Shown here in pieces: positions 1 through 11,272 of a stretch of DNA of 64,000 nt (positions are counted from its first letter, which is position 1; every line of letters begins with the position of its first letter). The notes below the pieces were generated by a model. That model was not told where the DNA came from. It did no database searches and saw nothing but the letters and a program-made list of their open reading frames with translations. The stretch is from Callorhinus ursinus (Eukaryota > Chordata > Mammalia > Carnivora > Otariidae). A program made the translations under genes and the position numbers. The stretch is taken from NCBI RefSeq assembly GCF_003265705.1, contig NW_020312775.1, forward strand, positions 112,402-176,401. Direction: 5' to 3'.

Positions 1-13
1 CCTAAATTGCTAG

Positions 14-632
14 TGTCTTAGGGTTCTCCAGAGAAATGGAAACAGGACATCCATTTATATATAAAAGGAGATTTATTATGAGGAATTGGCTCATTCTATT
101 ATGGAGGCTGAGAGGTCTTATGGTCTGCCATTTACAAGCTGGAGACCCAGCGCAGCCAGTGGTATAATTCAGTTTGAGTCCAAAGGCCTAGGAACCTGGG
201 AAACCAATAGTGAGACTGAGTTTTTTAAAAAAAATTTTTTTAAGTTTATTTATTTAAGTAATCTCTGCACCCAACATGTGGCTCAAACTCACAACCCCAA
301 GATTAGGAATCACATGCTTTTCTGACTGAGCCAGCCAAGTGCCCAAGGGGAAGCCAATAGTTTAAATCCCAGCGTGAGGGCCAGAGAAGATGAGATTTCA
401 AGCAGTGCAGCAGGAAGCAAAAGGGATGAATTCTTCCTCTTTTTAACTTTTGTTCTATTCAGGCTTTCCACAGACTGGGTGAGGCTCACCCACACTGGAG
501 AGGACAGTCTACTAAGTCCACCAATTCAAGTACTTATCTCATCCAGAAATACCTTCACACATACACCCAGGATAATATTTAATCTGGGTAATCCATGGCT
601 AGTCAGGTTAACCCGTAAAATTAACCATCAGA
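14..632 (-). mobile_element. MaLR/ERVL-like LTR repeat, split by a SINE
   Basis: On the plus strand this starts TGTCTTAGGGTTCTCC and ends AAAATTAACCATCA, so the minus strand has the TG...CA ends of an LTR. A minus-strand AATAAA lies near the far end (plus 'tttatta' about 73-79). The text (gaattggctcattctattatgg, then 'ttgttctattcaggc') matches a common mammalian interspersed repeat that I know but cannot name to subfamily. A SINE interrupts it at 211-350. Family rank is inferred; being an old dispersed repeat is fairly sure. Confidence 0.55.
211..350 (-). mobile_element. Old short CAN-SINE, antisense
   Basis: Reverse complement of a tRNA-Lys-type SINE head: 'gactgagccagccaagtgccc' at the right, A-rich tail (seen as T) at the left. 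It is flanked by imperfect target-site duplications aaaccaatag (201-210) and aagccaatag (351-360). The body runs 'aagtaatctctgcacccaac', the short old subtype that lacks the CT-rich body of younger copies. Confidence 0.85.
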
Positions 633-1297
633 ACTTGAACTAATAAGATGCAAAATAAATCCTAAGAAGAATATTAAGTAGAAAAGACAAGATGCAAAAG
701 AAGATGAGAAATGTGATTTCTCTTTTGGAAAATGTAGAGGCTGCTCATGGCAGTAGGTTTGAACATGGAAACCTGAGCAAGGTAAAATGACCACCAAGCT
801 GAATGTAAACGGGTTTATTAGGCAACCCACCTCAAAATACCATAAGCCCTACCTGACCAATGGGCTACTTACAACTGGGCACAGGTACTAAAAAAGGAAA
901 ATTCCATATGTTCCCATACCTCCTCACCTTCTCCCCTTAACTACAGCCCCCCAACACTGCCTCCTAGTAGTCTCTCTTTTGCTGTCCTGCCCAGTGCTCC
1001 CTTGCATATATTCAATAAGCTTTTATTTCCTTTATTCTGCCTTGGGTGACTTTTTTTACTGCTTAATCGGGTCGCCCCACAGAAAGACACTGTGTGTGTG
1101 CAGGTATCTATGTTTGTGTACCCTTCACTTAGAGGGACACATCTGGAGAAAAAACACCATTTTATGACAGCAGACCCCTTTGAGTCAGTGGGTAGGAGTC
1201 TGGCCAGTGATAAGAGGTGAGAGAGGCAGGATAATTTCAATGTGTAAATGTACTTTTGCATATCATTTGAAATGTATTGGGGAAAAATATATTTTCC
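633..1297. other. No gene; part LTR-like
   Basis: No convincing reading frame. About 803-1085 looks like a solo LTR fragment: it begins tgtaaacgggtttatt, has a C-rich middle, then 'attcaataagcttttatttcc' followed by a T-rich block, reminiscent of a retroviral polyadenylation region. No second LTR or TG...CA pair was found, so this is only a suggestion. The rest is unassigned. Confidence 0.25.
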
Positions 1298-1506
1298 AGG
1301 CACCTTAGCTCAGTCAGTTAAGCATCTGCCTTTGGCTCAGGTCATGATCCCAGGGTCCTGGGATTGAGCCCCACATCAAGCTCCCTGTTCAGCAGGGAGT
1401 CTGCTTCTCTCTCTCTCTCTCTCTTTTTCTCTCTCGTTTTCTCCCTCTGCCCCTCTTCCCTGCTTGTTCTGTCTCTCAAATAAATAAGTAAAACCTTTTA
1501 AAAAAG
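1298..1506 (+). mobile_element. CAN-SINE, full length
   Basis: tRNA-like head (aggcaccttagctcagtcag), internal 'caggtcatgatcccagggtcc', CT-rich body with a (CT)n run, AAATAAATAAG and A tail. The flanking 'attttcc' on the left and 'aaattttcc' on the right look like a target-site duplication. Confidence 0.9.
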
Positions 1507-1643
1507 AAATTTTCCTAAAACTTTGAAAACTGCTGTGAACAGACTGACGAAGGTAATGTGAACATGTATTACTTTGAAAATATATTCATTGTATGTAATT
1601 TTATACGGAAACAAAATAGATTTAAAATTGGAATTCACAGCCC

Positions 1644-1652
1644 GTGTGTGTG

Positions 1653-1703
<51 letters not shown>
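1644..1703. repeat. (TG)n microsatellite
   Basis: About 30 TG units with one interruption (gcatg) near the start. It produces spurious Cys-Val and His-Thr frames on the two strands. Confidence 0.97.
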
Positions 1704-1705
<2 letters not shown>

Positions 1706-2273
1706 CTGGGTCTCCTCTAGCTCTATCACCTCAAACACACACTCACAAGCACAGCTTTCTCTACAGTTCAGGCCGGGGCTCACAGCTGATCTCAGGCTTA
1801 GACATCCTAGAAAATAACGTACACAGAGGGACTGACTGCTCACAGTAGATGCGAAATTCCAGAAAATACTGGCTGCTACCACTAAGCCAAGATCACAACT
1901 TCCATCCTTCCCTTCCTCTTGAGCCCTTCCACTGATCTGAACCACTCAGAGCTGCAATCCTGGATGTGGCCACCAGGTGGAATCATCCTCATTTTTCTTT
2001 TCTAAGGGAAAGGGGTACTGTACATTTTGCAAATAACAAATGTTATGAAACTGTTATTTTGCTATGATACCAATTCTGTTTGGAAAATTCATATGTATGT
2101 TAAAGCAGTTCCATTAGCTGTTCCAAATCTACACTGCGTTCATTGACATAGCTCTTCCCTGATTAGTGTAGGTTGAAGTGTCTAAACTGTAGAGTCCCTC
2201 CCACAGAACAGGGCAGGACGTTCACCCTCCATTATCGCCCACCTTATACAGGCTTCCCAGACCTCCTGTCCTC
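1704..2273. other. No feature recognised
   Basis: Mixed-composition DNA with no long frame that looks coding and no repeat I can name. Confidence 0.4.
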
Positions 2274-2329
2274 TACTAGAATTTGCTCAAGACAGTTTAC
2301 TGAGGTTAAAAAGGACACATTCAGTCCTC
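2274..2329 (+). repeat. 56-bp inverted repeat, arm 1
   Basis: From tactagaatttgctcaagac to acacattcagtcctc. It is the reverse complement of the sequence at 4275-4296 plus 4672-4705, with about one mismatch (cagtaaactg against cagcaaactg). Homology stops at both ends. See arm 2 and the finding. Confidence 0.75.
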
Positions 2330-2591
2330 ATTCACTGTCCATAACACAGGACACAGATGCCCCGACCCTGTTCTGATGCCCCATCTTCTCCCAGTTACCT
2401 GCCGCCTGCCTGGCTCTGTATTTCTTTCGCTGCGCCACCTGCCAAGGCGTACTTACCTCCACTTGGTGTTTCATTGTCTGCATGCCCCGGAGCATATGGT
2501 TTTTTTTACAATCTTCTTTTACACCTATCGGTTTTTTTATTCAGACAGAATTAGAATCACTCTGTACATAGGTTCAAAGGCTGGGTTTTAA

Positions 2592-3134
2592 AGGAGGGTA
2601 TTGTGTTTTTTTGTTCCTTGAATAAACTTTGTAGAAAAGTTTGATAACTAAGGTACATTGATGCCACCTTATGACAGAAACCTGAACCGCAGCTTGAATA
2701 TCGCGGAGCTGGAAGGTGGGAGGGAGGGACTGTGGTCAAAACTGAGGCGGGGGGGGGGCGGGCACCTGGGTGGCTGAGCCGGTTAAGCATCCCATGCTTG
2801 GTTTTGGCTCAGGTCATATCTCAGGGTTCTGAGATGAAGCCCCGCACTGGGCTCCATGCCCAGCAGGGAGTTGGCTTGAAGATTCTCTCTCTGTGTCCGC
2901 CCCCCCATTCTCTCTCTCTCTCCCCCCACCCAGGTAAATAAATAAATCTTTTTTAAAAAATTCAGACAGCACCTTCTAGAAATCTGGGTGGAAAGGGCAC
3001 TGCCAGTGTACAGGGATACTGACAGCCTCCAGACAGAAAGTGCAACCTTGTGTGCTGATGAGAAAGCAGTATGATAACCAAAAGATCATTTTTATTTTAT
3101 CCTTTGAGACCTATGGATAAATAGCTGGAGACCA
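2592..3134 (+). repeat. Unclassified 335-bp repeat, copy A
   Basis: With its inserted SINE removed, about 335 bp aligns along its whole length with 37891-38224 in the same orientation, at roughly 85-90 % identity by eye. Shared landmarks include ttgaataaactttgtagaaa, 'gcagcttgaatat', 'gggatactgacag' and 'ataaccaaaagatcattttt'. The AATAAA and the size would suit an LTR, but no TG...CA ends are clear. Whether this is an unnamed interspersed family or a local segmental duplication cannot be settled from one window. Confidence 0.7.
2758..2956 (+). mobile_element. CAN-SINE inside copy A
   Basis: Head gggcacctgggtggctgagc, CT-rich body, aaataaataaatc and A tail. It sits between 'aaaactgag' and 'aaaattcag'. 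Copy B at about 38038-38048 keeps the uninterrupted site (gccaaaattcagcc), so this SINE arrived after the two copies separated. The G run just before the head (about 2748-2757) is unusual. Confidence 0.92.
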
Positions 3135-3149
3135 ATATAAGCAAAAATG

Positions 3150-3890
3150 GATATGTGACACTTATGATCTTTGTTAGCTGCATTTGCACTTATTATGACC
3201 ACCTTTCCACATAATTACTTTTCTATGATAACACTTTTTTTTTACATTTTAAGTTACTTTACAACAAACTTTGTAGGTTTTTTTATCTGTTTTTACATCA
3301 ACTGGGTATTTCATCATATGGATGCTCTAAAATTTATTTTACCAGTATCTTATTGATGAAATTTTAGTTCCCTTACCATATCTTCTACTATGTACAATAG
3401 TATACTTAACACTCTTGTTCATATATACAGATATCTCTGTAAGCATTTCTTTGTTTATTAAAATGTTTTATTTATTTATTCATGAGAGTCAGAGAGAGAG
3501 AGAGAACGGCAGAGGCAGAGAGAGAAGCAGGCTCCCCGCCTAGCAGGTAGCCCGATGCAGGACTCGATTCCAGGACCCTGGGATCATGACCTGAGCCGAA
3601 GGCAGACGCTTAAACATCTGAGCCACCCAGGCGCCCCTCTGTAAGCATTTCTTTATAAATTTCTGAAAGAGTTCTTTCAAAGCTATGCAATGTAAAAATT
3701 TTTATTTTAACATGTTACATTCAAAATCCTATTACTAATTTATATTCTTAACAATGCAGTAGTACAGGGACTGTTTTCAACACATTGGAGATAATGTGAG
3801 TCATTGCTAATCTAATAGACAACAAATCATCTCTCATCATTTGTTTCCATTATAACTCACTTTTAATCCCTATCTTGAGTTCTATCCTAA
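3150..3890 (-). mobile_element. Ancient L1-like ORF2 3' region, antisense
   Basis: Phrases such as 'catcatatggatgctctaaaatttattttacc', then 'acagatatctctgtaagcatttc', follow the order of an antisense old L1 ORF2 tail, though heavily diverged. A SINE splits it at 3453-3636. Family level only, moderate doubt. Confidence 0.35.
3453..3636 (-). mobile_element. CAN-SINE, antisense
   Basis: Antisense copy ending in 'gagccacccaggcgcc'. Target-site duplication ctctgtaagcatttcttt at 3435-3452 and 3637-3654, perfect over 18 bp. Confidence 0.95.
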
Positions 3891-3948
3891 TGATGTGACT
3901 GACATAATTCTCATAATTTCATGTTATTTGAAATTCAAGATGTTTCTT

Positions 3949-4160
3949 TTTTTAAAACAGATGCTTTTTTTTAAAGATTTTATTTATTTATTTGACAGAG
4001 AGAGACACAGCAAGAGAGGGAACACAAGCAGGGGGAGTGGAGAGGGAGAAGCAGGCTTCCTGCCGAGCGGAGAGCCCGATGCGGGGCTCAATCCCAGGAC
4101 GCTGGGATCATGACCTGAGCCGAAGGCAGACGCTTAATGACTGAGCCACCCAGGTGCCCC
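3949..4160 (-). mobile_element. CAN-SINE, antisense
   Basis: Complete antisense SINE with a long T-rich (A tail) left end. Flanks caagatgtttct (3936-3947) and caggatgtttct (4161-4172) form the target-site duplication. Confidence 0.9.
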
Positions 4161-4274
4161 CAGGATGTTTCTAATATTACTTATTATCACCACTGTGTGG
4201 ATGGCATGTTTTCAGTGTGTGTACACTCGTAAAGGGCACAGTTCAGGTCACATCTCAGAAGGCTATTCTCATTG

Positions 4275-4705
4275 GAGGACTGAATGTGTCCTTTTTTTTT
4301 TTTCATTTTTTTAAATTTTTATTGTTATGTTAATCACCATATATTACATCATTAGTTTTTGGTGCAGTGTTCCATGATTCATTGTTTGTTCATAACACCC
4401 AGTGCTCCATGCAAAACGTGCCCTCCTCAATACCCATCACCAGGCTAACCCATCCCCCTACCCCCCTCCCCTCTAGAACCCTCAGTTTGTTTTTCAGAGT
4501 CCATCATCTCTCATGGTTCGTCTCCCCCTCTGACATACTCCCCTTTTCTTCCTCTCCTGTTATCTTCTTCTTTTTCTTTTTTCTTAAAATATGTTGCGTT
4601 ATTTGTTTCAGAAGTACAGATCTGTGATTCAACAGTCTTGCACAATTCACAGCGCTGAATGTGTCCTTTTTAACCTCAGCAAACTGTCTTGAGCAAATTC
4701 TAGTA
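4275..4705 (-). repeat. 56-bp inverted repeat, arm 2, split by an L1
   Basis: gaggactgaatgtgtcctttt (4275 on) and, after the L1 insert, aacctcagcaaactgtcttg to ctagta (to 4705) together are the reverse complement of 2274-2329. The L1 duplicated the target ctgaatgtgtccttttt inside this arm. Confidence 0.75.
4297..4654 (-). mobile_element. 5'-truncated young L1, 3'UTR only
   Basis: Antisense L1 3' end: poly(T), then 'attgttatgttaatcaccat', then C-rich 'cccccctcccctctagaac'. It includes the internal A-rich stretch of the younger lineage (seen as cttcttctttttctttttt at about 4565). Target-site duplication ctgaatgtgtccttttt at 4280-4296 and 4655-4671. Confidence 0.92.
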
Positions 4706-5442
4706 TTGTTATAAGAGAACCTGATGAGTATGTGAGTGTGTGTGTTTGAGTGTGTCTGTGTGTGAGTGTGTGCTGACAACTACATTTTCCTCTGCTTCCT
4801 CTGCCCCTTGATGGCTTTGCTTCCCTTTTTGTCATTTCTGCAGAATTGGGATCTGACCAATGCCCCTCTGCAACAGAGCTGCATTTGTTTACAAAACAAA
4901 GCCCTTAACCTTATGCTTGGGCAGCTCTACTGTTGCAGACACATGGGCTTGGCATATTTTACTTAAATGTGCATTTTGCTGTTGTGCACTTACACACACT
5001 ATCTGACCTGTTTAACTGTTTTCAGTAGAATCTCTGCACAGGATTTCCCCTGGGATGTGATGGATTCTTTCTGGATTTCAATTGTGTTATCTGCACATGG
5101 TCCCTCATACACAGTTGGCCCTATCACTTTGGATTATTTTTGGAGAGCTTCAGTGGTTTAGCAGGTAGGCCCACAATGCTCCTTTGTCTCTAAATTCATC
5201 TTGCCAATTTACTGAAGGTAGGAATTAGTGAAAATGCGGGAGATGATTCCTGGGCTGTCCTGAGTCCTTTGACCTTGAACCAGAAGCATTTAATGTTTAT
5301 GAAATGGATCTGATAAAATGTAACTTATGGTGTTCGCACAGTTTGGAACATTTGGAAAGCACTACATTGCGATAGAAAGATTTGGTAAGGGAATAATACA
5401 GAACATTGAGGCAAAAATAACAGAGTGTCCAAGCGGATTATT
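4706..5442. other. No gene; degenerate TG tract
   Basis: 4733-4770 is a decayed (TG)n with GAG interruptions. The rest is unassigned. Two short frames at 4766-4966 and 4967-5161 show no family features. Confidence 0.4.
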
Positions 5443-5585
5443 AAGGGTTGAATTGTGTCCCTCAAATGATATGTTGAAATCTTAACCACCAATACCTCAG
5501 AATGTGAGGAAATAGGGTTGTCAAAGATATAATAAATTAGGATGAGACCATACTGGATTGTAGTGGGTGCTGAGGCAAGGAAGCA
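5443..5585 (+). mobile_element. MLT1/MST-like MaLR LTR fragment
   Basis: 'ggttgaattgtgtccctc', 'atatgttgaaatcttaacc' and 'acctcagaatgtgagg' match the 5' part of mammalian-apparent MaLR LTRs. It is truncated after about 140 bp. Confidence 0.75.
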
Positions 5586-5680
5586 ATGCTAAGAAACTCT
5601 CTACCAGGTTTCAGTTGCAATAAATGTTCTTTATCATGTTTAGAAAGTTTACTTATATTCCTAGTTTGTTGAGATTTTTT

Positions 5681-5796
5681 TATTATGTTCAATTAGCCAA
5701 CATACAGTACATCATTAGTTTTTGATGTCGTGTTCAATGATTCATTATTTGTGTATAACACCCAGTGCTCATCACACGTGCCCTCCTTAATGCCCT
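5681..5796 (-). mobile_element. Short L1 3' end insertion
   Basis: About 116 bp of antisense L1 3'UTR ('attatgttcaattagccaac' to 'gtgccctccttaatgccc'). Flanked by gttgagatttttt (5668-5680) and gttgagttttttta (5797-5810), a near-perfect target-site duplication. Confidence 0.88.
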
Positions 5797-6774
5797 GTTG
5801 AGTTTTTTTATCATGAAAGTTTGTTGGTTGTTGCCAAATGCTTTTATTTGCATCTATTGAAATAATCATGTGGGGTTTTTTATTTTACTAATAAAATGTA
5901 TTATATTAATTTTCAGATGTTAAGCAAACCTTGACTTTCTGGGATATGTTGCTGGATTCAATTTGCTTAAATTTTATTAAGGAATTTCATGTCTATTCAT
6001 GTGGGATATTGATCTATGGATTAATTTTCTTTTGATACCTATTTTCAGCTTTTATATCAAGACAATACTGCTATCATTTGCTGAAATAGTTTGTGAAGGA
6101 TTTGGTATTATTTTTTTCTTTATTGATGGAGTTCTCTGGTGAAGACATCTAAGCCTGGATTTTCCTATATTGGAAGATTTATAATTACTAGTTCATTTTC
6201 ATTACTTGCTGGTCTGTATAGATTTTCTATTATTGAGCTAGTTTTGATAATGTGTGTCTTTCCTAAGAATTTGTCTGTTTCATCTAGGTTGTGTAATTTG
6301 CTGGCACAAAGTTGTGTATGTTTCTTTAAAATCCTTTTACTTTCTGTGGGTTTTGCAGTGGTGTCCCTTTTTATTACTTATTTTTGTCATTTGTCTTTTT
6401 TCCATGGTCAGTCTAGCTAATGGTTTGGCAGTTTTGCATACATTTTCAAAATGCCAACTTTTGATTTTGAAAATATATCTATTGATTTTTCTGGTGTCCA
6501 TTTCATTTATTTCTGCTCTGTTCTTTCTTCTGCTTGTATTGAGTTTAGTTTGCTCTTCTTTTATCTAGTTTCTTAAGATAGAAGCTTCGGTTAATAGTTT
6601 GAGACTCTTTCTTTTCTGATATAGGTGTTTGAAGGTATAAATTTATCTCTGTGCATTGCCTTAGTTGCATTCCCAAACTTTGATATGCTATGACTGAGCA
6701 TTCATTTCAAAATATTTTCAAAATTCAAAGTATTTTCTAATTTTTTTCTTTTTTCCTTCACCCATGTGTTATTT

Positions 6775-8425
6775 TTTTAGATTTTATGTAAATTCAAGTT
6801 ATTTAATATATAGCATATTATTAGTTTCAGGGTAGAATTTCATGATTCATCAGTTGCATATAATACCCAGTGCTCATTACATCAAGTGTCCTTAATGCCT
6901 ATCACCCAGTTACCCCACCCCCCACCCACCTCCCCTCCACCAACCCTCAGTTTGTTCCCTATAGTTAAGAGTCTTATGGTTTGCCTCCCTCTCTGTTTTT
7001 ATCTTTTTTATTTTTCCTTCTCTTCCCCTGTGTTCACCAATTTTGTTTCTTAAATTCCACATCTGAGTGACATCATACAGTATCTGTCTTTCTCTGACTG
7101 GCTTATTTTGCTTAGCATAATACCCTCTAGTTCCATCCATGTTGTTGCAAATGGCAAGATTTTATTCTTTTTGATGGCTGAGTAATATTCCTGTATCTAT
7201 ATATATTTTACATATGTATAGGAGCACCACTTCTTCTTTATTCATTCATCAGTTAATGGACATCTGGGCTCTTTCCATACTTTCCATACTTAAGCTATTG
7301 TGGACATTGCTACTATAAACATTGGGGTGCATGTGCCCTTTCGAATCACTATTTTTATATCCTTTGGATAAATACCTAGTAGTGTAATTGCTGGATCATA
7401 GGGTAGTTCTATTTTTAGCTTTTTGAGAAACTGCCATACTGTTTTCCAGAGTGGCTGCCCCAGTTTGCATTCCCACCAACAGCATAAGAGGGTACCCTTT
7501 TCTCCACATCCTCGCCAACATCTGTTGTTTCCTGACTTGTTAATTTTAGCCATTCTGACTGGTGTGAGGTGGTATCTCATTGTGGTTTTGATTTGTATTT
7601 CCATGATGTTGAGCATTTTTTCATGTGTCTGCTAGCCATTTGTATGTCTTCGGAGAAGTGTCTGTTCATGTCTTCTGTCCATTTCTACACATTCAATGCA
7701 ATCCCTATCAAAATAACACCAGCATTTTTCACAGAGCTAGAACAAACAATTATACAATTTGTATGGAACCAGAAAAGACTCCAAACAGCCAAAGGAATGT
7801 TGAAGGAGAAAGGCAAAGTGGGAGGCATCACAATTCCTGACTTCAAGCTGTACTACAAAGCTGTAATCATCAAGACAGTATGGTACTGGCACAAAAACAG
7901 ACACATAGATCAATGGAACAGAATAGAGAACCCAGAAATGGCTCAACTCTATGGTCAACTAATCTTCGAAAAGCACGAAAAAATATCCAATGGAAAAAAA
8001 GACAGTCTCTTCAACAAATGGTGTTGGAGAAATTGGAGAGCAACATACAGAAGAATGAAACTGGACCACTTTCTTATGCCATACACAAAATAAACTCAAA
8101 ATGGATGAAAGCCCTAAATATGAGACAGGAGTCTATCAAAATCCTAGAGAACACAGGCAGCAACATCTTTGACCTTGGCCATAGCAACTTCTTACTAGAA
8201 GTCTCCAGAGGCAACGGAAACAAAAGCAAAAATGAGCTATTGGGACTTCAAGATAAAAAGCTTCTTCACAGCAAAAGAAATAGTTAATAAAACTAAAAGG
8301 CAGCCTACGGAATGGGAGAAGATATTTGCAAATGTCTTATCAGATAGAGGGCTAGTATCCAAGATCTATAAAGAACTTATCAAACTCAACACCCAGAAAA
8401 CAAAAAATCCAGTAAGAAAAGCACT
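6775..8425 (-). mobile_element. Twin-primed L1 with inverted 5' part
   Basis: 6775-7687 is antisense L1 (3'UTR and end of ORF2); 7688-8425 is sense ORF2. In L1 coordinates the two pieces abut: the sense part ends at '...acccagaaaac' and the antisense part resumes at the residues just after (minus 'atggacagaagacatgaac'). Target-site duplication catgtgttattt lies at 6763-6774 and 8426-8437. This is the classic 5' inversion of twin priming. A 174-codon frame across the junction (7569-8093) is chimeric: its first third is antisense noise and the rest is decayed ORF2. Confidence 0.93.
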
Positions 8426-9194
8426 CATGTGTTATTTAGAAGTGTATTAATCTCTGAATGTTTTGAAATTTCTCAGATTTGTTTCTCTCCTGATTTTTCA
8501 ATTAATTCAGCTGTGAACCAAGAAAATGTATTGTATAATTTTCATTTTTTTAAAGTTATCGAGACTTATGGCTTAGCATATTGTCAATCTCAGAGAATGT
8601 TTTATCTGTGCTTGAAAAGAATGTGTATTCTACATTTACAGAGTGATGCATTTTATACACACAGATACATGCACTCATACATACACACATGTCACATTGG
8701 TTCATAATGCTGTTAAAGTCATTAATTTTCCATCTAGTTACTCTAGCAATTACTGATTAATAAAATTTTGAAATTTCCAACTATTGTTCCTTTCAGTTCT
8801 GTCAGTTTTTGTTTCATGTATTTGGGGGCTCTGCTTTTGGGATCATACACATATATAATTGCTTTATCTTCTCAAGGTATTGGCCTTTTTATCATTATGA
8901 AATATTCCCTATGTCTCATAATATTTCTTAAAGTCTATTTTTTCTGATATTAATTAATTCACTCCAACACTCTTGTAGTTACTGTTTGCAAGATATATCT
9001 TTTTTGAATCTTTTACTTTCAAACCATTTGTGTCTTTAAATCTAAGGTGTCTCTTAAAGACCATATATAGTTGAATTTTGTTTTGTTACCCAGTTTGTGA
9101 TTTGCTTCCTTTTGATTAATGCATATTAATTATTGATTATTTAGAGTTTCATTTCTTATTTTTTATTTGTTTTCTAGGTCTCTCCTATTCTTTT

Positions 9195-9595
9195 AAGTTT
9201 TTATTTAAATTCCAGCTAGTTAACATACAGTGTAATATTAGTTTTATTTGTACAATATAATAATTCAACAGTTCCATACATCACCCAGTGCTCATCATGA
9301 CAAATGTACTCCTTAATCCCCATCACCTATTTAACCCATCCTCCTGCCCACCTCCCCTCTGGTAACCATCAGTTTGTTCTCTATAGTTAGGTCTGTTTCT
9401 TGGTTTCTCGCTCTCTCTTTTCTCTCTCTCTTTCCCCCTTTGCTTGTGTGTTTTATTTCTTAAATTCCACAAATGAGTGAAATCACATGGTATTTGTGTT
9501 TCTCTGACTGACTTATTTCATTCAGCATAATACTCTCCTGCTCCATCCATGTCATTGCAAATACAAGATTTCATTCTTTTTTATGACTGAGTAAT
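9195..9595 (-). mobile_element. L1 3' end insertion, older 3' terminus
   Basis: Antisense 'aagtttttatttaaattcc' followed by 'agctagttaacatacag' marks the older carnivoran L1 3' end. Target-site duplication gtctctcctattctttt (9178-9194) against gtctcttctattttttt (9596 on). Confidence 0.88.
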
Positions 9596-11119
9596 GTCTC
9601 TTCTATTTTTTTTGTTCTTATATTCTTACTGGACTCCTTTCTTGAGGTTAAAATTATTTTTGATATTCATTTTAGTTCTTCCAGTGATTTTCTATGTTTA
9701 CTATAGTTTTTTGAGAATTTTTATTAGTGGTTGCTTTAAGGATTACAACATGCATCTTAATTTATTGTAACCTATTTCAGATTAATGCTAATGAAATTCC
9801 AATAAAACAAAGATAATTTGTTCAGATAAAAATTCCATTCTATCCCTCCCTCCTCTGTGCTATTGCCATGTATATTACATCTACATATGTTATAAATCCA
9901 ACAATACAGAGTTATAATCATTGTTTTGTGTCATCTTATGCCTTTTAAAGAATTTAAGAGAAGAAATGAGAAAATATATTGATAAAGTCTCTTATATTAA
10001 TCCATATATTTACCATACCTGTTGCTATTCATTTCTTTCTGAGGATTTGAGTTAATGTCTGGTGTCATTTTTTTCAGCCTGAAGGACTTCTTGTATTGTT
10101 TCTTGTAAGACAGGTATGCACAACAAATTCTCTCTGTCTTTTTCTGCAATGTCTTTATTTAATCTTAGCTTCTAAATAATAATTTTTTCTGGATATAGAA
10201 ATTTTGGTTGGCAAGGTTTTTTCCAGCATCACTGCCTTCTGACCATGTTGCTTCCGATAGGAAGTTGGTCCCTAGTCATATTTTTGATCCCTTGTATGTG
10301 CCAAGTCATTTTTCTTTTGCTGTCTTCAGTTTTCTCTTTGTCATTGGTTTTTAGTAGTTTGACTATGATGTGTCTAGTTGTAGTTCCCTTAGTAATTATT
10401 CTACTTGGGGTTTGTTGAGCTTCTTGTTACTGTAGATCAATATTTTTTTATCAAAATTTGGGAAGTTTTCAGGTATATTACTTTAAATATATTTCTGCCC
10501 CCCCCCACTACTGCCACTCCCATTACTTTGTACACTTGATGATGTTCCAAAGATCCCTGAGACTGTTCATTGTTCATTATTTTTTTCTCTTTGTTCTTCA
10601 GAGTAGATAATTTCTCAAGATATATCCTCATATTCACAGTTTTTTGATGTTATTATTGTTGTTTTTGCCATTTCAAATATGCTCTTGAGCCTTAAGTGAA
10701 ATGTTCATTTTAGTTATTGTACTTTACAAATTGAACCAAATGGAAATTTGTTTCTTATTTTACTTCTATCTCTTTATTGAGGACCCTTATTTGTCGACTC
10801 ATTGTTCCACACTTTTGTATAATTATATTAAAGTGATTTCTTTAGTTATCTGGATATATTTATAATTTCTGTTTTGAAGTCTTTATCTGCTAAATCTAAT
10901 ACCTGGTGACACTCAAAGGCAGTTTCTTTTGACTTTTTCCCCCCTGAGAATGGGTTACAAATTCTTGTTTCTTTTCATGTCTTGTAATATTTTGTTGAAA
11001 ACTGGAAATTTTTGATAATATATTTTTGTAACTCTGGTAGTTATTTTTTTAATTGTTTAGTAATAAGCTTGGGCTAAAACTATCTCAGCTATAATATATG
11101 GCAACTGATGTCTTAGTTG

Positions 11120-11214
11120 TGTGTTTGTTTGTACTTGTGTATGTGTGTGTATACCTATTATATATATAATATATAATATATATAATATACCTATATATAT
11201 AAAATCTCCACTTT

Positions 11215-11270
<56 letters not shown>
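11120..11270. repeat. Compound (TG)n/(TA)n microsatellite
   Basis: Short TG runs, then TATATAATATA stretches, then (TG)9 and a long (TA)n ending at about 11268. It yields false Ile-Tyr and His-Thr frames on both strands. Confidence 0.95.

Positions 11271-11272
<2 letters not shown>

Larger units (their letters stand above)
5630..11090 (-). mobile_element. Old L1 (L1M class), antisense, with nested insertions
   Basis: Reading the minus strand from right to left, the remains run ORF1 region (about 11080-9700), endonuclease region (about 9170-8440) and reverse-transcriptase region (about 6770-5630). The familiar antisense phrases are present, such as 'aaatgcttttatttgcatc' and 'gatgtgtctagttgtag'. 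Every frame is broken. Three younger L1 insertions (5681-5796, 6775-8425, 9195-9595) interrupt it and restore continuity when removed. Confidence 0.75.

Noticed and set aside
1558..1945. Cys-Val-rich and His-Thr-rich frames (also at 28101-28469, 39692-39877 and 51043-51276)
   Set aside because: Translations of TG/CA microsatellites.
7569..8093. 174-codon frame that could pass as a gene
   Set aside because: It spans the inversion junction of a twin-primed L1; half is antisense noise and half decayed ORF2.
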